Virus record (IMG/VR): IMGVR_UViG_3300008267_000200
Location: 1 to 44,058 of that record
Strand: one strand, 5' to 3'
From: a virus
DNA length: 44,058 nt
Shown here: piece after piece, positions 22,408 through 30,073 of the stretch
How the letters are laid out: each line of letters begins with the position of its first letter
How positions within the stretch are numbered: position 1 is the first letter of the stretch
Notes under the pieces: model-generated
Told to the model about the DNA's origin: nothing
Seen by the model: only the letters and a program-made list of their open reading frames with translations
Databases searched by the model: none
Translations under genes and position numbers: made by a program

Positions 22408-24459
22408 ATGAAAATAAACTCAGTAAAATTTAAGGACAAAGCATCCTTTAACAAAAACAAAAGCAAACCTAATGTGGTTGCTATTCACGAACCTTTTGGA
22501 ATTCTCGTTTTTAAAGACGATACTCCAGTAACTCCTGATCCTAATAAGGTATCACAAGTTAACCAAGTAGATGGATCTTTAGATCAAGTATCTACAGGAC
22601 TTGCTATCTTAATTGGTAAAGATTATGCTTCAGCAAAGAAGTACCTTGATGCTAATAACATCGTAGTTAAAGATTCATTTGATCTTACAAGTACCTTCTT
22701 TGTGGAAGTTCCAGATTTCGTTCCATTTGATTCATTCTATGGAAGTATCATGGCAACAGGTCTATTCATTAGTGTAGAACCTGACTACATCGTACCAATG
22801 GAGACAACTGCAGAACAATTGTACAATGCACATTGGCACCTACCAAACATGAGAGCTGCAGAAGCTTGGTCAATTATGCCAAGAGATGGTGGTGGAGAAG
22901 TAGCTGTACTTGATATTGCTTGTGAAACAGGACATGAAGATTTGCAAGGAGCAATTAGCCCACTGTCATGGAACTGTGTGACTAATGCACCCGATGTAAA
23001 CCCAATTAGTGAGAATGAGAAGCACGGTACAGCATGTACAGGAGTTATTGCTGCAGTATGTAACAATGATATTGGGGTATTATCATTAGGAGGTAACAGA
23101 CTAAAAGTTCAGTTCCTACATATCGGGTATGGAAGTAATACTGGTGGTGGATTCTTTACATCAGATACGATTGTTACACTTGCTGTAAACAAAGCAATGG
23201 CTAACCCAAAGTGTTATGCAATCTCTATGTCATGGGGTGGTACTAACAATTACCCAGTATTTATCAATGCATTGAATACAGCTAAAACTGTAGCTAGAAG
23301 TGGTAAAGGTATTCCAATCTTTGCTTCTAGTGGTAACCAGTATTCATCAACTATTACAAGTAATCCAGCAGCTTATCCATCAGTAATGGCTATTGGTGCA
23401 TCAGCATCAAATAACACTAAAGCAGGATTTAGTAACTATGGTAGTAAACTATTTGCTGCTGCCCCAGGTACTAGCCTGCTAACTGTAGATAGAACTGGAG
23501 CTTCTGGATATGGACCAGAATCTTACAAAGGATTCTCAGGTACATCAGCATCTTGCCCAGCAATGGCTGCCGTAGCTGCAGCTGTTCTTGTAGTTAACCC
23601 AGACCTTACTGAAGCACAAGTAAAAGATATCCTCAAGAATTCATGTAGAAAACTTGGTGGATATGTTTACAATGCAGATGGTTGGTCAAACGAACTTGGT
23701 TACGGGATAATTGACATGTTCTCTGCAGTGACTTTGGCAAGTAACACTAATCCTGGAGATCCAAATCCTACTCCAAACTACAATTACTTTGGTACAATCT
23801 CTAGTCCCGCTACAGCTCAGCAAGGTGCAGTTGTAAATGTAGTTTACACTGTAAGTGCTGATAAAGCAGCTCCTACTGATACAGTAATTCCAGTATCGCT
23901 GTTCTTCAAACGTGCAGATGGAGGTAACTTTAACTTCTACAATGGTAATGTAACTATCCCTGCTAATCAGACTTCAGTAACAACTAGTATCCCTCATACT
24001 ATTTCAAATACTGCAACAGGTACAGCTCAGTTTGTACTCTCAGTAGATGCTAGTGGGTATCTCCCAGAGTCAAATGAGAATGATAACGTAGCTATGACTG
24101 CTATTAACGTAACAGTTCCACCACCCCCTACAACTCAACTTGACATGCAAGTAGAGATTACTGGCTATGAGTGGTTAGATGCTACTAGAGTTAGAATTGG
24201 ATATAGATTCAAAAATGTAGGATCTGCTACAGTTACTAACTTGAAAGCTACTGCTGGATTCGACGGAAGAACTCCTAATACTTGGACTAGAACAGAGACT
24301 TATGCTCCTGGTTCATCTAGATCTATGGGCTCTGTATTTTACACTAACATGTCCCCAACATTCCCTAACACTTTTAGAATTAAGATTGTACAGGTTAATG
24401 GGGTAATTGATGAGAACCCAGCTAATAACGAGGCAAGTATCCTAATTGCAATGAAATAA
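22408..24459 (+). CDS. Subtilisin-family serine protease with CARDB-like C-terminus
   Basis: A 683-aa S8 peptidase. Residues about 20-130 look like an I9-type propeptide/inhibitor (TSTFFVEVPDF, GLFISVEPDYIVP). The catalytic domain has Asp169 in VAVLDIACETGHEDL, His206 in EKHGTACTGVIA, Asn310 in FASSGNQ and Ser380 in GTSASCPAMAA, so all four key residues are present. From about 450 come one or two CARDB-like beta domains (ESNENDNVA; ENPANNEA repeats). No signal peptide is present, and it lies between receptor-binding and lysis genes, so a virion-borne protease acting on host surface proteins is likelier than a secreted enzyme. Confidence 0.9.
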   Translation: MKINSVKFKDKASFNKNKSKPNVVAIHEPFGILVFKDDTPVTPDPNKVSQVNQVDGSLDQVSTGLAILIGKDYASAKKYLDANNIVVKDSFDLTSTFFVEVPDFVPFDSFYGSIMATGLFISVEPDYIVPMETTAEQLYNAHWHLPNMRAAEAWSIMPRDGGGEVAVLDIACETGHEDLQGAISPLSWNCVTNAPDVNPISENEKHGTACTGVIAAVCNNDIGVLSLGGNRLKVQFLHIGYGSNTGGGFFTSDTIVTLAVNKAMANPKCYAISMSWGGTNNYPVFINALNTAKTVARSGKGIPIFASSGNQYSSTITSNPAAYPSVMAIGASASNNTKAGFSNYGSKLFAAAPGTSLLTVDRTGASGYGPESYKGFSGTSASCPAMAAVAAAVLVVNPDLTEAQVKDILKNSCRKLGGYVYNADGWSNELGYGIIDMFSAVTLASNTNPGDPNPTPNYNYFGTISSPATAQQGAVVNVVYTVSADKAAPTDTVIPVSLFFKRADGGNFNFYNGNVTIPANQTSVTTSIPHTISNTATGTAQFVLSVDASGYLPESNENDNVAMTAINVTVPPPPTTQLDMQVEITGYEWLDATRVRIGYRFKNVGSATVTNLKATAGFDGRTPNTWTRTETYAPGSSRSMGSVFYTNMSPTFPNTFRIKIVQVNGVIDENPANNEASILIAMK

Positions 24460-24460
24460 T

Positions 24461-24835
24461 ATGTTAAAGAAATTTATCTATAAACTACAGTTGTTTGATG
24501 GGGTATGGTCAGTTCCACTGTCAGTACTCTTCTTCTTACTTGTAGGTAAACTCAGTTATGAGTACTTTGGAGATACCCCACTTATCTCTACAGAGTATCT
24601 ACAACTAGTAATGCTTGCTGCAGTTATACTAATTTTTGCTAACTTTGTCGTATTCCTAGGAATTAGATTTAACTTTAGGAACCTGCAAAAGGACTTTTAC
24701 TCAAAAGAGATGAAGTACCTTGCAGGAATGGAGCTAACATCATGGCAAAAAATAAAGCTATACTTATTTGTTTACTTTGGGTTTTTAGTATCCTTCCTAC
24801 TAATTCTTTGGTTAGTAATGACGGCTACTGCGTGA
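24461..24835 (+). CDS. Membrane protein, holin candidate (124 aa)
   Basis: A 124-aa protein with membrane helices at about 15-32, 45-68 and 100-122, separated by charged loops. It stands directly before the endolysin gene and overlaps it by 94 nt in another frame. Size, helix count and place fit a holin. A different membrane protein cannot be excluded, since holins have no diagnostic motif. Confidence 0.6.
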   Translation: MLKKFIYKLQLFDGVWSVPLSVLFFLLVGKLSYEYFGDTPLISTEYLQLVMLAAVILIFANFVVFLGIRFNFRNLQKDFYSKEMKYLAGMELTSWQKIKLYLFVYFGFLVSFLLILWLVMTATA

Positions 24836-25317
24836 AATTAACAGCAGAGTCGTTCATTGGAATAGTCGAAAAAGGTGGAAACAATAAAGGATTTACAGAC
24901 CCTTACTTTCGTAAACTGATGGAAAAACAAGGATGGAGACCAGGTTATGCCTGGTGCTCCTTCTTTGTTATGGGGGTACTTAGTGAGTGTGGTATTCCAC
25001 ATACAATAACTGGATGGTCTCCTACAGCCTACAATAGAAAAGATGTAATCTTTACAAATGGTAAGTTCCTGCAATCTTACTCTACAAACGATGTGTTAGT
25101 AATGACACTAAGTTATGGAGATAAGAATAATAAGACTAGATACAAAGGTATCGGGCACACGGGAATTGTAGAGTTGGTAGGTAAGTATTCAGTTAGAACT
25201 GTAGAAGGGAATACTAACGATAGAGGTACTAGAGATTCAAGAACAGGGGACGGAGTATTTAGAAAGGTTCGTCCATTATCTAGAAATTTACATATAACCA
25301 GATGGAAAAAAGCTTAA
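24742..25317 (+). CDS. Secreted endolysin, CHAP/NlpC-P60-like peptidase
   Basis: A 191-aa protein. Residues 1-25 form a signal sequence (AILICLLWVFSILPTNS). The catalytic core has Cys72 in YAWCSFFV, His139 in IGHTGIV and a third polar residue in VEGNT (Glu155/Asn157), the order of CHAP-type amidase/endopeptidases that cut peptidoglycan. Export by Sec would make lysis depend on membrane depolarisation. It overlaps the holin-like gene by 94 nt and the next gene by 16 nt, as in a compact lysis cassette. Confidence 0.8.
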   Translation: MAKNKAILICLLWVFSILPTNSLVSNDGYCVKLTAESFIGIVEKGGNNKGFTDPYFRKLMEKQGWRPGYAWCSFFVMGVLSECGIPHTITGWSPTAYNRKDVIFTNGKFLQSYSTNDVLVMTLSYGDKNNKTRYKGIGHTGIVELVGKYSVRTVEGNTNDRGTRDSRTGDGVFRKVRPLSRNLHITRWKKA

Positions 25318-25703
25318 CCGTAAAAGTAATCCAGATACTATCAGCCATTCTACTGTTGATAGCAATGATAACTACAATAGCTACTTGTAATAGGGAAAAA
25401 GAAGACCCTATCAAAGATAGACTAGAGGAGATAAACGATAGTTTGATGTATGAGATGATGGAGAACTCAATTAAGATTGATTCCCTATACGATAAGATCG
25501 ACTCACTAGATTTTCTATCAGATACAATAATTAATAAACAACCCATTGTCAATGAATACTATCGTCAGGAGGTTTACAATATCCTTAATGCTGATGCTCG
25601 TAGTGCTAACCGCAAGCTCGCAGAAGTACTCAAAGTTTCCGATTCCCTCCTCAAAGCAGGATTCTTTTCCCGTACTATCAACATACCAAACGAACTTAAT
25701 TAA
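25302..25703 (+). CDS. Envelope coiled-coil protein, spanin-like (133 aa)
   Basis: A 133-aa protein with a hydrophobic N-terminus (about 9-27) ending in TIATC (Cys29), which could be a membrane anchor or a weak lipobox, followed by an acidic coiled coil (about 35-75) and a helical C-terminus. It begins inside the end of the endolysin gene and contains the start of the next gene in another frame, the typical Rz/Rz1 type layout. Likely one half of a spanin pair for outer membrane disruption. Confidence 0.55.
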   Translation: MEKSLTVKVIQILSAILLLIAMITTIATCNREKEDPIKDRLEEINDSLMYEMMENSIKIDSLYDKIDSLDFLSDTIINKQPIVNEYYRQEVYNILNADARSANRKLAEVLKVSDSLLKAGFFSRTINIPNELN

Positions 25704-26010
25704 TCTGAACTTTAACTCTATGATGTACTGGTACGATACTGCTACCAGGCTAGAGAGACTATACAATCTTCAGAAAGAGAAGTTAGACTTCTACTCAAAG
25801 ATAACTGGTGTACAAGCTACTAATGTAGAGATCCTTCAAACTGCTTATGAGAATAAGCTGGCAATTGATAAGAAACTTAAGACTGATAATGAGAACGAGA
25901 TGATAAAGCTCAATAAACAGATTAGAGGATTGAAAATAAAGAATACTATCCTAACTATTGGAATAGGTAGTTTAGCAGCTACTACAGTTTATTTTGCTGT
26001 TTTTAAATAA
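25552..26010 (+). CDS. Envelope coiled-coil protein nested with spanin-like gene (152 aa)
   Basis: A 152-aa protein: a signal sequence (about 1-23, ending TASSQ so the mature protein would start near Gln, a common feature of exported Bacteroidota proteins), a long coiled-coil region (about 60-130, LERLYNLQKEKLDF, then LKTDNENEMIKLNKQI) and a C-terminal membrane helix (about 133-150, TILTIGIGSLAATTVYFAVF). Its first 152 nt overlap the preceding gene in another frame. I chose ATG 25552 over TTG 25546. It would span the periplasm; partner or single spanin-type function is inferred. Confidence 0.55.
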   Translation: MNTIVRRFTISLMLMLVVLTASSQKYSKFPIPSSKQDSFPVLSTYQTNLINLNFNSMMYWYDTATRLERLYNLQKEKLDFYSKITGVQATNVEILQTAYENKLAIDKKLKTDNENEMIKLNKQIRGLKIKNTILTIGIGSLAATTVYFAVFK

Positions 26011-26015
26011 AGCTA

Positions 26016-26045
26016 TTGCTTATATAAAGGTTCTTAGTATATTTG
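26016..26045 (+). promoter_or_regulatory. Bacteroidota-type promoter (TTG-N19-TATATTTG)
   Basis: TTG at 26016-26018, a spacer of 19 nt and TATATTTG at 26038-26045 fit the Bacteroides/Flavobacterium vegetative consensus (TTG, 19-21 nt, TAnnTTTG). It lies 18 nt before the ATG of the GroES-like gene. This is the best promoter in the window. Confidence 0.8.
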
Positions 26046-26063
26046 CATAAAACCAAATGTAAC

Positions 26064-26333
26064 ATGAACTTTAATCCTACAAGAGATTGGGTAGTGCTCC
26101 CAATCCCAAACAAGAAAGTAACAGACAGTGGTATTCTTCTATCAGATGAAGCTGCTAATTCACTAAAGTCTAATATTCTCCAGGCTGTAAAAGTCGGTCC
26201 TGAATGCAAGCAGGTTAAAGAGGGAGATACCGTATACGTGCACCCGCACACGGAAGGGGTGATTATTGATGTTGAGGGAACTCAGTATGTAATGGTAAAT
26301 GAATTCATGCTTCTTGGGGTAATTAACAAGTAA
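26064..26333 (+). CDS. GroES-like co-chaperonin
   Basis: An 89-aa Cpn10 homologue. RDWVVLPIP aligns with the first strand of GroES, a mobile-loop region (VTDSGILLSDEA) contains the GIL hydrophobic contact for GroEL, then come VKVGP, VKEGDTVYV and a last strand FMLLGVI. It would replace host GroES as lid of host GroEL, as gp31 of T4 does for capsid folding. I chose ATG 26064 over a TTG at 26043 that lies inside the promoter. It has its own strong promoter, so it may be made separately from the lysis genes before it. Confidence 0.85.
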   Translation: MNFNPTRDWVVLPIPNKKVTDSGILLSDEAANSLKSNILQAVKVGPECKQVKEGDTVYVHPHTEGVIIDVEGTQYVMVNEFMLLGVINK

Positions 26334-26337
26334 AATA

Positions 26338-26643
26338 ATGGTAGGGACAGTAACAATTTCCCTAGCTGACTTTGAAAGCCTTCGTAGACAAGCAGATTCA
26401 GGGAGTAAAGCAACAGAAGATATTGTAAAAGCTGCCAAGGAATTGGAAGTTTTTCTCTCTTTTCTAATAACTAGAGAGAATATCGATGAGCATGTTGAAG
26501 AGTTTAACAGTTACTCTAAAAGATGCAAGATTAAAATAGTCGAAGGCAGAGCTAAAATCCAAATTACAAATGAAGAACCAACAGAAAGTAAGGAGACTGG
26601 TTATCAAGACGGATACGACCCAGAAGTTTCTCCAGATATTTAA
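26338..26643 (+). CDS. Unknown protein (101 aa)
   Basis: A 101-aa protein: a start VTISLADFESLRRQAD, a helical middle and an acidic tail (EEPTESKETGYQDGYDPE). It lies 4 nt after the GroES-like gene and overlaps the regulator gene by 74 nt in another frame. No family recognised. Confidence 0.6.
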   Translation: MVGTVTISLADFESLRRQADSGSKATEDIVKAAKELEVFLSFLITRENIDEHVEEFNSYSKRCKIKIVEGRAKIQITNEEPTESKETGYQDGYDPEVSPDI

Positions 26644-26899
26644 CGGGATATTAGAGCTAACAGACACTGAACTTAAAGTCCTTGCTGAATTCATTAATTC
26701 TAGTGAGACAGTTAATCTTTGTTCTCCTGCTAATAAGAGAAAAGTATCTGAAGTTCTAGGAATTAAGGACCACAACACCCTTAATAATTACGTGAAAAGA
26801 CTCAAAGATAAAGGAGCTATCACGCAAACTAAGAACGGGTACGAGTTAGCTGCTATCTTAAAGAGAGAACCTGTTGAAATCCACATTCTCCCAGTATGA
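26570..26899 (+). CDS. Winged-helix DNA-binding protein
   Basis: A 109-aa protein with a winged-helix pattern: LTDTELKVLAEFI (helix 1, about 30-42), KRKVSEVLGI (helix 2), HNTLNNYVKRLKDKGAI (recognition helix and wing). It could be a late regulator or a small DNA-packaging factor, since it stands six genes before TerL. Its first 74 nt overlap the previous gene; ATGA couples it to the next. Confidence 0.65.
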   Translation: MKNQQKVRRLVIKTDTTQKFLQIFNGILELTDTELKVLAEFINSSETVNLCSPANKRKVSEVLGIKDHNTLNNYVKRLKDKGAITQTKNGYELAAILKREPVEIHILPV

Positions 26900-27042
26900 C
26901 ACATGTATTCGTCCCCCCAACTAAGGTACTAACCTTCTTTTATATAGGGTATTACTCTCTAATGGTGATACAGAATGGGTATGGTGACGTAGAAGGACTA
27001 CATTTAACAGAATTAATAGAACCAAACATAGAAGAAGTATGA
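26896..27042 (+). CDS. Tiny protein (48 aa) coupled on both sides
   Basis: A 48-aa frame (hydrophobic-aromatic middle TFFYIGYYSLMVIQ, acidic end) that overlaps the gene before and after it by ATGA. This arrangement strongly suggests translation. No function can be assigned. Confidence 0.6.
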   Translation: MTHVFVPPTKVLTFFYIGYYSLMVIQNGYGDVEGLHLTELIEPNIEEV

Positions 27043-27329
27043 GTCAGAAACCCCCATCATTCCTTAAGATGATTGCAAACTTTGCTAAAGCATCAGCAGA
27101 GTACGTTGCAGCTGGAATGCCATCAGTAACCACAGAACAGTATGAGGAAAGAGTTGACATCTGTCACAATTGCCCTCATCTAATTGAGAAAACTAAACAA
27201 TGTGGATTGTGTGGCTGTTACATTGAGGATAAAGCTAGCTGGCAAACAGCAAAATGCCCAGACGATCCATCAAGATGGCCTTCTATTATAATAGGAGGTA
27301 AAGGAAAGCCGATTAACCTTAAGAAATGA
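27039..27329 (+). CDS. Small zinc-ribbon protein (96 aa)
   Basis: A 96-aa protein with CHNCPHL near residue 43, CGLCGC near 57 and a further Cys in AKCPDD (about 77), a treble-clef or ribbon-like metal site. Basic C-terminus (GGKGKPINLKK). Similar short Cys-rich proteins are common near terminase genes of Bacteroidota phages as I recall; role unknown. It overlaps the HU-like gene by ATGA. Confidence 0.65.
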   Translation: MSQKPPSFLKMIANFAKASAEYVAAGMPSVTTEQYEERVDICHNCPHLIEKTKQCGLCGCYIEDKASWQTAKCPDDPSRWPSIIIGGKGKPINLKK

Positions 27330-27565
27330 GTAAGGAAAAAGTAATTATACAAAAGTTAGCTACTAAGTATAACCTTCCTTTACAGAAAGTTGAGGAGATT
27401 GTCTACTACCAATTCAAGTATGTAGTCAATGTCATGAAGAAAGGGGACTTTGCTACAATTAGACTCCCATATTTTGGGGCATTCTCAGCTAAATCAGAGA
27501 GAATAGCCCACCTAAACGAGAAAACTAGACGGAAAAATGAAAGACTTGCTAACAATAAACAATAA
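27326..27565 (+). CDS. HU/IHF-like DNA-binding protein
   Basis: A 79-aa protein. After two helices (KLATKYNLPLQKVEEIVYYQ) comes TIRLPYFGAFSAKSERI, which corresponds to the F-G-x-F strand turn of HU/IHF. A long DNA-binding arm is replaced by a basic tail (KTRRKNERLANNK). IHF-like genes are a feature of crAss-like phages. It may bend DNA for packaging or in the virion. It overlaps the next gene by 29 nt. Confidence 0.65.
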   Translation: MSKEKVIIQKLATKYNLPLQKVEEIVYYQFKYVVNVMKKGDFATIRLPYFGAFSAKSERIAHLNEKTRRKNERLANNKQ

Positions 27566-28034
27566 CGTAGTCATCCCATCCCCGTATGCACTGACTGTCA
27601 CAGAATTCGAGAAGTTAACTACCAAAGAGTTAGCATTTATCTACTTTTTTGCAGATCATAGGTCTAGTTATGCAGCTTATGATGAAACTGAGAGAAGGGA
27701 TAAGCTACTAGAGGAGTTAAAAGTCAAGTCTACCCCTAACTTACATGCAGGATTGCAGAAGTACAGGGAATTGTCAGAGACTCATGCAATTAAGCTTCTA
27801 AAATCAGCTAGATCTGCAGTTAACAAGCTAGAGAAGTACTTCAAAGACATCGATCTTACAGCTATGGACGAGAATGGTAAGCTTCTCTACCAAGCCAAAG
27901 ACTTAGTTGCTAACTTATCTAAGATTGGGGAGGTAATAGAAGGCCTAGATAGACTAGAGGAGCTAGTACAGAAGCAGCAAGCTAAGGATAACCCTAACAG
28001 AGCAGGTGTCAAGACTAATAAGTACAGTGAATGA
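27537..28034 (+). CDS. Unknown protein before TerL, small terminase candidate
   Basis: A 165-aa, almost fully helical protein (TTKELAFIYFFADHRSSYAA, then charged helices). It lies directly before and overlaps TerL by ATGA, the usual place of a small terminase subunit. No helix-turn-helix is clear enough to prove this. Candidate TerS from context only. Confidence 0.5.
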   Translation: MKDLLTINNNVVIPSPYALTVTEFEKLTTKELAFIYFFADHRSSYAAYDETERRDKLLEELKVKSTPNLHAGLQKYRELSETHAIKLLKSARSAVNKLEKYFKDIDLTAMDENGKLLYQAKDLVANLSKIGEVIEGLDRLEELVQKQQAKDNPNRAGVKTNKYSE

Positions 28035-29998
28035 TGTTTAAAGACAGCCATTTATTCTCAGAAGCAGCTAATCACTACATCGAGTATGGGTATTACACAG
28101 ATGCCCTACCTGGTACTAAGCAATACTATGACTATTGGGATAGAGAACAGCATAGATGCATGCACGGGCATGAGATAAATGGGGTTAGGATATCAGGATT
28201 TCACTATTTTTACCTTAACTACTGTCCTATCGATAGAATTATAGATGAAGTACAGCCAGATGGGGAGACAATTTCACGAAGAGATAGGAGTTTTCCAGCC
28301 TTCTACGATGGGGATCATGAGTACTTTTCCTCGGTAGATAGGTGTAGAAGAGAGAATAAACACATGGTTGTGCTTAAGGCTAGACGTAAAGGTTTCTCTT
28401 ACAAAGCCGCAGCTATGCTATGTAGGAACTACTTTCATATACGAAATAGCAAGAACTTCGTATTTGCATCAGATAAACAGTATTTGACTGGGGATGGTAT
28501 GCTATCTAAGGCTTGGGATATCGTCTCTTTCGTAGATGATAATACAGCTTGGAGTCAACCCAGACTTATAGACAGGGAGATGCATAAGCAATCTGGATAT
28601 AAGAAGAATGTAAACGGAGCTGACGTAACTCTAGGATTTAAGTCACAAATAATAGGGGTATCTCTTAAAGATGACCCAGATAAGATACGTGGTAAAGCAG
28701 GGGAATTGATATTCTTTGAAGAAGCAGGTTCATTCTCAGGTTTGTTAAAGGCTTGGGAGGTAGCTATGCCTACAATGAGGCAAGGTTCTAAGACATTAGG
28801 TACTATGATTGCCTTTGGAACTGGTGGAGAAGAAGGTCCTGGATTCGAAGGATTAGAAGAACTGTTCTATCACCCCGAAGCTTATGACTGTTTAGCATTT
28901 GATAACGAGTGGGATGCTGGGGCTATGGGAACTAGCTGTGGATTCTTCGTTCCTATCTATAAAAACTTAGACGGTTTTATGGATAGTGAGGGAAATAGCT
29001 TATCTAACGAAGCTATGGACTATGAAGAGACACAAAGGGAGAAGAAGAGGAAAGGTAATGACCCAAAGTCATATGATCAGTATATAGCTGAACATCCATT
29101 TACCCCACAAGAGGCAACACTTCAAGTAACAGCTAATACATTCGATGTTAACTCCCTAAAAGAACAGTACAATAGAGTGATAGCTAGTGACTTACATAAG
29201 ATAGGGGTAGCTGGGGAGATGTACTACAATACTAAAGGAAAAGCAGACTTTGCCCCTAATTCTAGTGTTAGACCCATCTATAAGTTCCCACATAGACCAG
29301 ATGACGATTTAACTGGGGCAGTAGTAATTTATGAAGCCCCGTTTAAGACTCAAGAAGATATAATCCCAAAGAATCTGTACATTATCTGTCATGACCCGTA
29401 TGCACAGGGAAAGGCAACTAGTTCTATGTCGTTAGGGGCAGCCTATGTTATAAAGGTGCCTAACAATCTATCTAAGCCAGATGATATTATAGTAGCTTCT
29501 TATATAGGTAGACCTGCAACTCAGGATGAGTATAACAGAAACCTATTCATGCTAGCAGAATACTACAATGCTAAGATAGGATTCGAGAATGACCGAGGAG
29601 AAGTAATAGCTTATGCTAAAAGATTTAGAAAACTACACTTACTGCAAGAAGAATTCGAGATGTTGGATAAGAGAGAGTTACGATCTAAGAACGTAAAAAG
29701 GCAGTATGGTATGCACATGACTGAGCAGAGAAAAGCTCAGGGTGAACTTTATATACGAGATTGGCTAATTAGTGGCAGGGGACAGAACGAAGATGGGGAA
29801 ATAACCCTTAACTTGCAAAAAATTTATGACCCTGCTCTTTTACAGGAGTTGATTAAGTTTAATAGGAAAGGTAACTTTGACCGTGTTATGGCACTCATGG
29901 TTGGGATGTACCATACTAGAGAACTTTATAACAAGGAGTTAAGTTATAATGACTCCGATAACTCAAGTAATGAGTGGTTTGACAAGGTTTATAGGTAG
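28031..29998 (+). CDS. terL: Terminase large subunit
   Basis: A 655-aa packaging motor. The ATPase domain has an atypical Walker A KARRKGFS (about 117-124) and Walker B ELIFFEEAG (Glu230/231). The nuclease domain has ICHDPYAQGK (first Asp), FENDRGEVIAYA and a final Asp in NFDRVMALMVGMY. The RRKG-type P-loop is seen in TerL proteins of crAss-like and related phages. Start ATGATG; the first overlaps the preceding stop. Confidence 0.92.
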   Translation: MMFKDSHLFSEAANHYIEYGYYTDALPGTKQYYDYWDREQHRCMHGHEINGVRISGFHYFYLNYCPIDRIIDEVQPDGETISRRDRSFPAFYDGDHEYFSSVDRCRRENKHMVVLKARRKGFSYKAAAMLCRNYFHIRNSKNFVFASDKQYLTGDGMLSKAWDIVSFVDDNTAWSQPRLIDREMHKQSGYKKNVNGADVTLGFKSQIIGVSLKDDPDKIRGKAGELIFFEEAGSFSGLLKAWEVAMPTMRQGSKTLGTMIAFGTGGEEGPGFEGLEELFYHPEAYDCLAFDNEWDAGAMGTSCGFFVPIYKNLDGFMDSEGNSLSNEAMDYEETQREKKRKGNDPKSYDQYIAEHPFTPQEATLQVTANTFDVNSLKEQYNRVIASDLHKIGVAGEMYYNTKGKADFAPNSSVRPIYKFPHRPDDDLTGAVVIYEAPFKTQEDIIPKNLYIICHDPYAQGKATSSMSLGAAYVIKVPNNLSKPDDIIVASYIGRPATQDEYNRNLFMLAEYYNAKIGFENDRGEVIAYAKRFRKLHLLQEEFEMLDKRELRSKNVKRQYGMHMTEQRKAQGELYIRDWLISGRGQNEDGEITLNLQKIYDPALLQELIKFNRKGNFDRVMALMVGMYHTRELYNKELSYNDSDNSSNEWFDKVYR

Positions 29999-30028
29999 TG
30001 TCATATTAATAATAGTATTGATAAAACA

Positions 30029-30068
30029 CTAGAATTTTCTAGGCTACTGTAAAACAAAACTAATTTTG
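30029..30068 (+). promoter_or_regulatory. Palindrome and TAnnTTTG element before the portal gene
   Basis: CTAGAATTTTCTAG (30029-30042) is a perfect palindrome-like repeat. TAATTTTG at 30061-30068 lies only 5 nt before the portal ATG, so a transcript would be nearly leaderless. The -33 position lacks TTG. Confidence 0.4.
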
Positions 30069-30073
30069 TATTA

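Noticed and set aside
26043-26063. TTG start for the GroES-like gene
   Set aside because: It lies inside the TATATTTG promoter element, so it would not be in the transcript.
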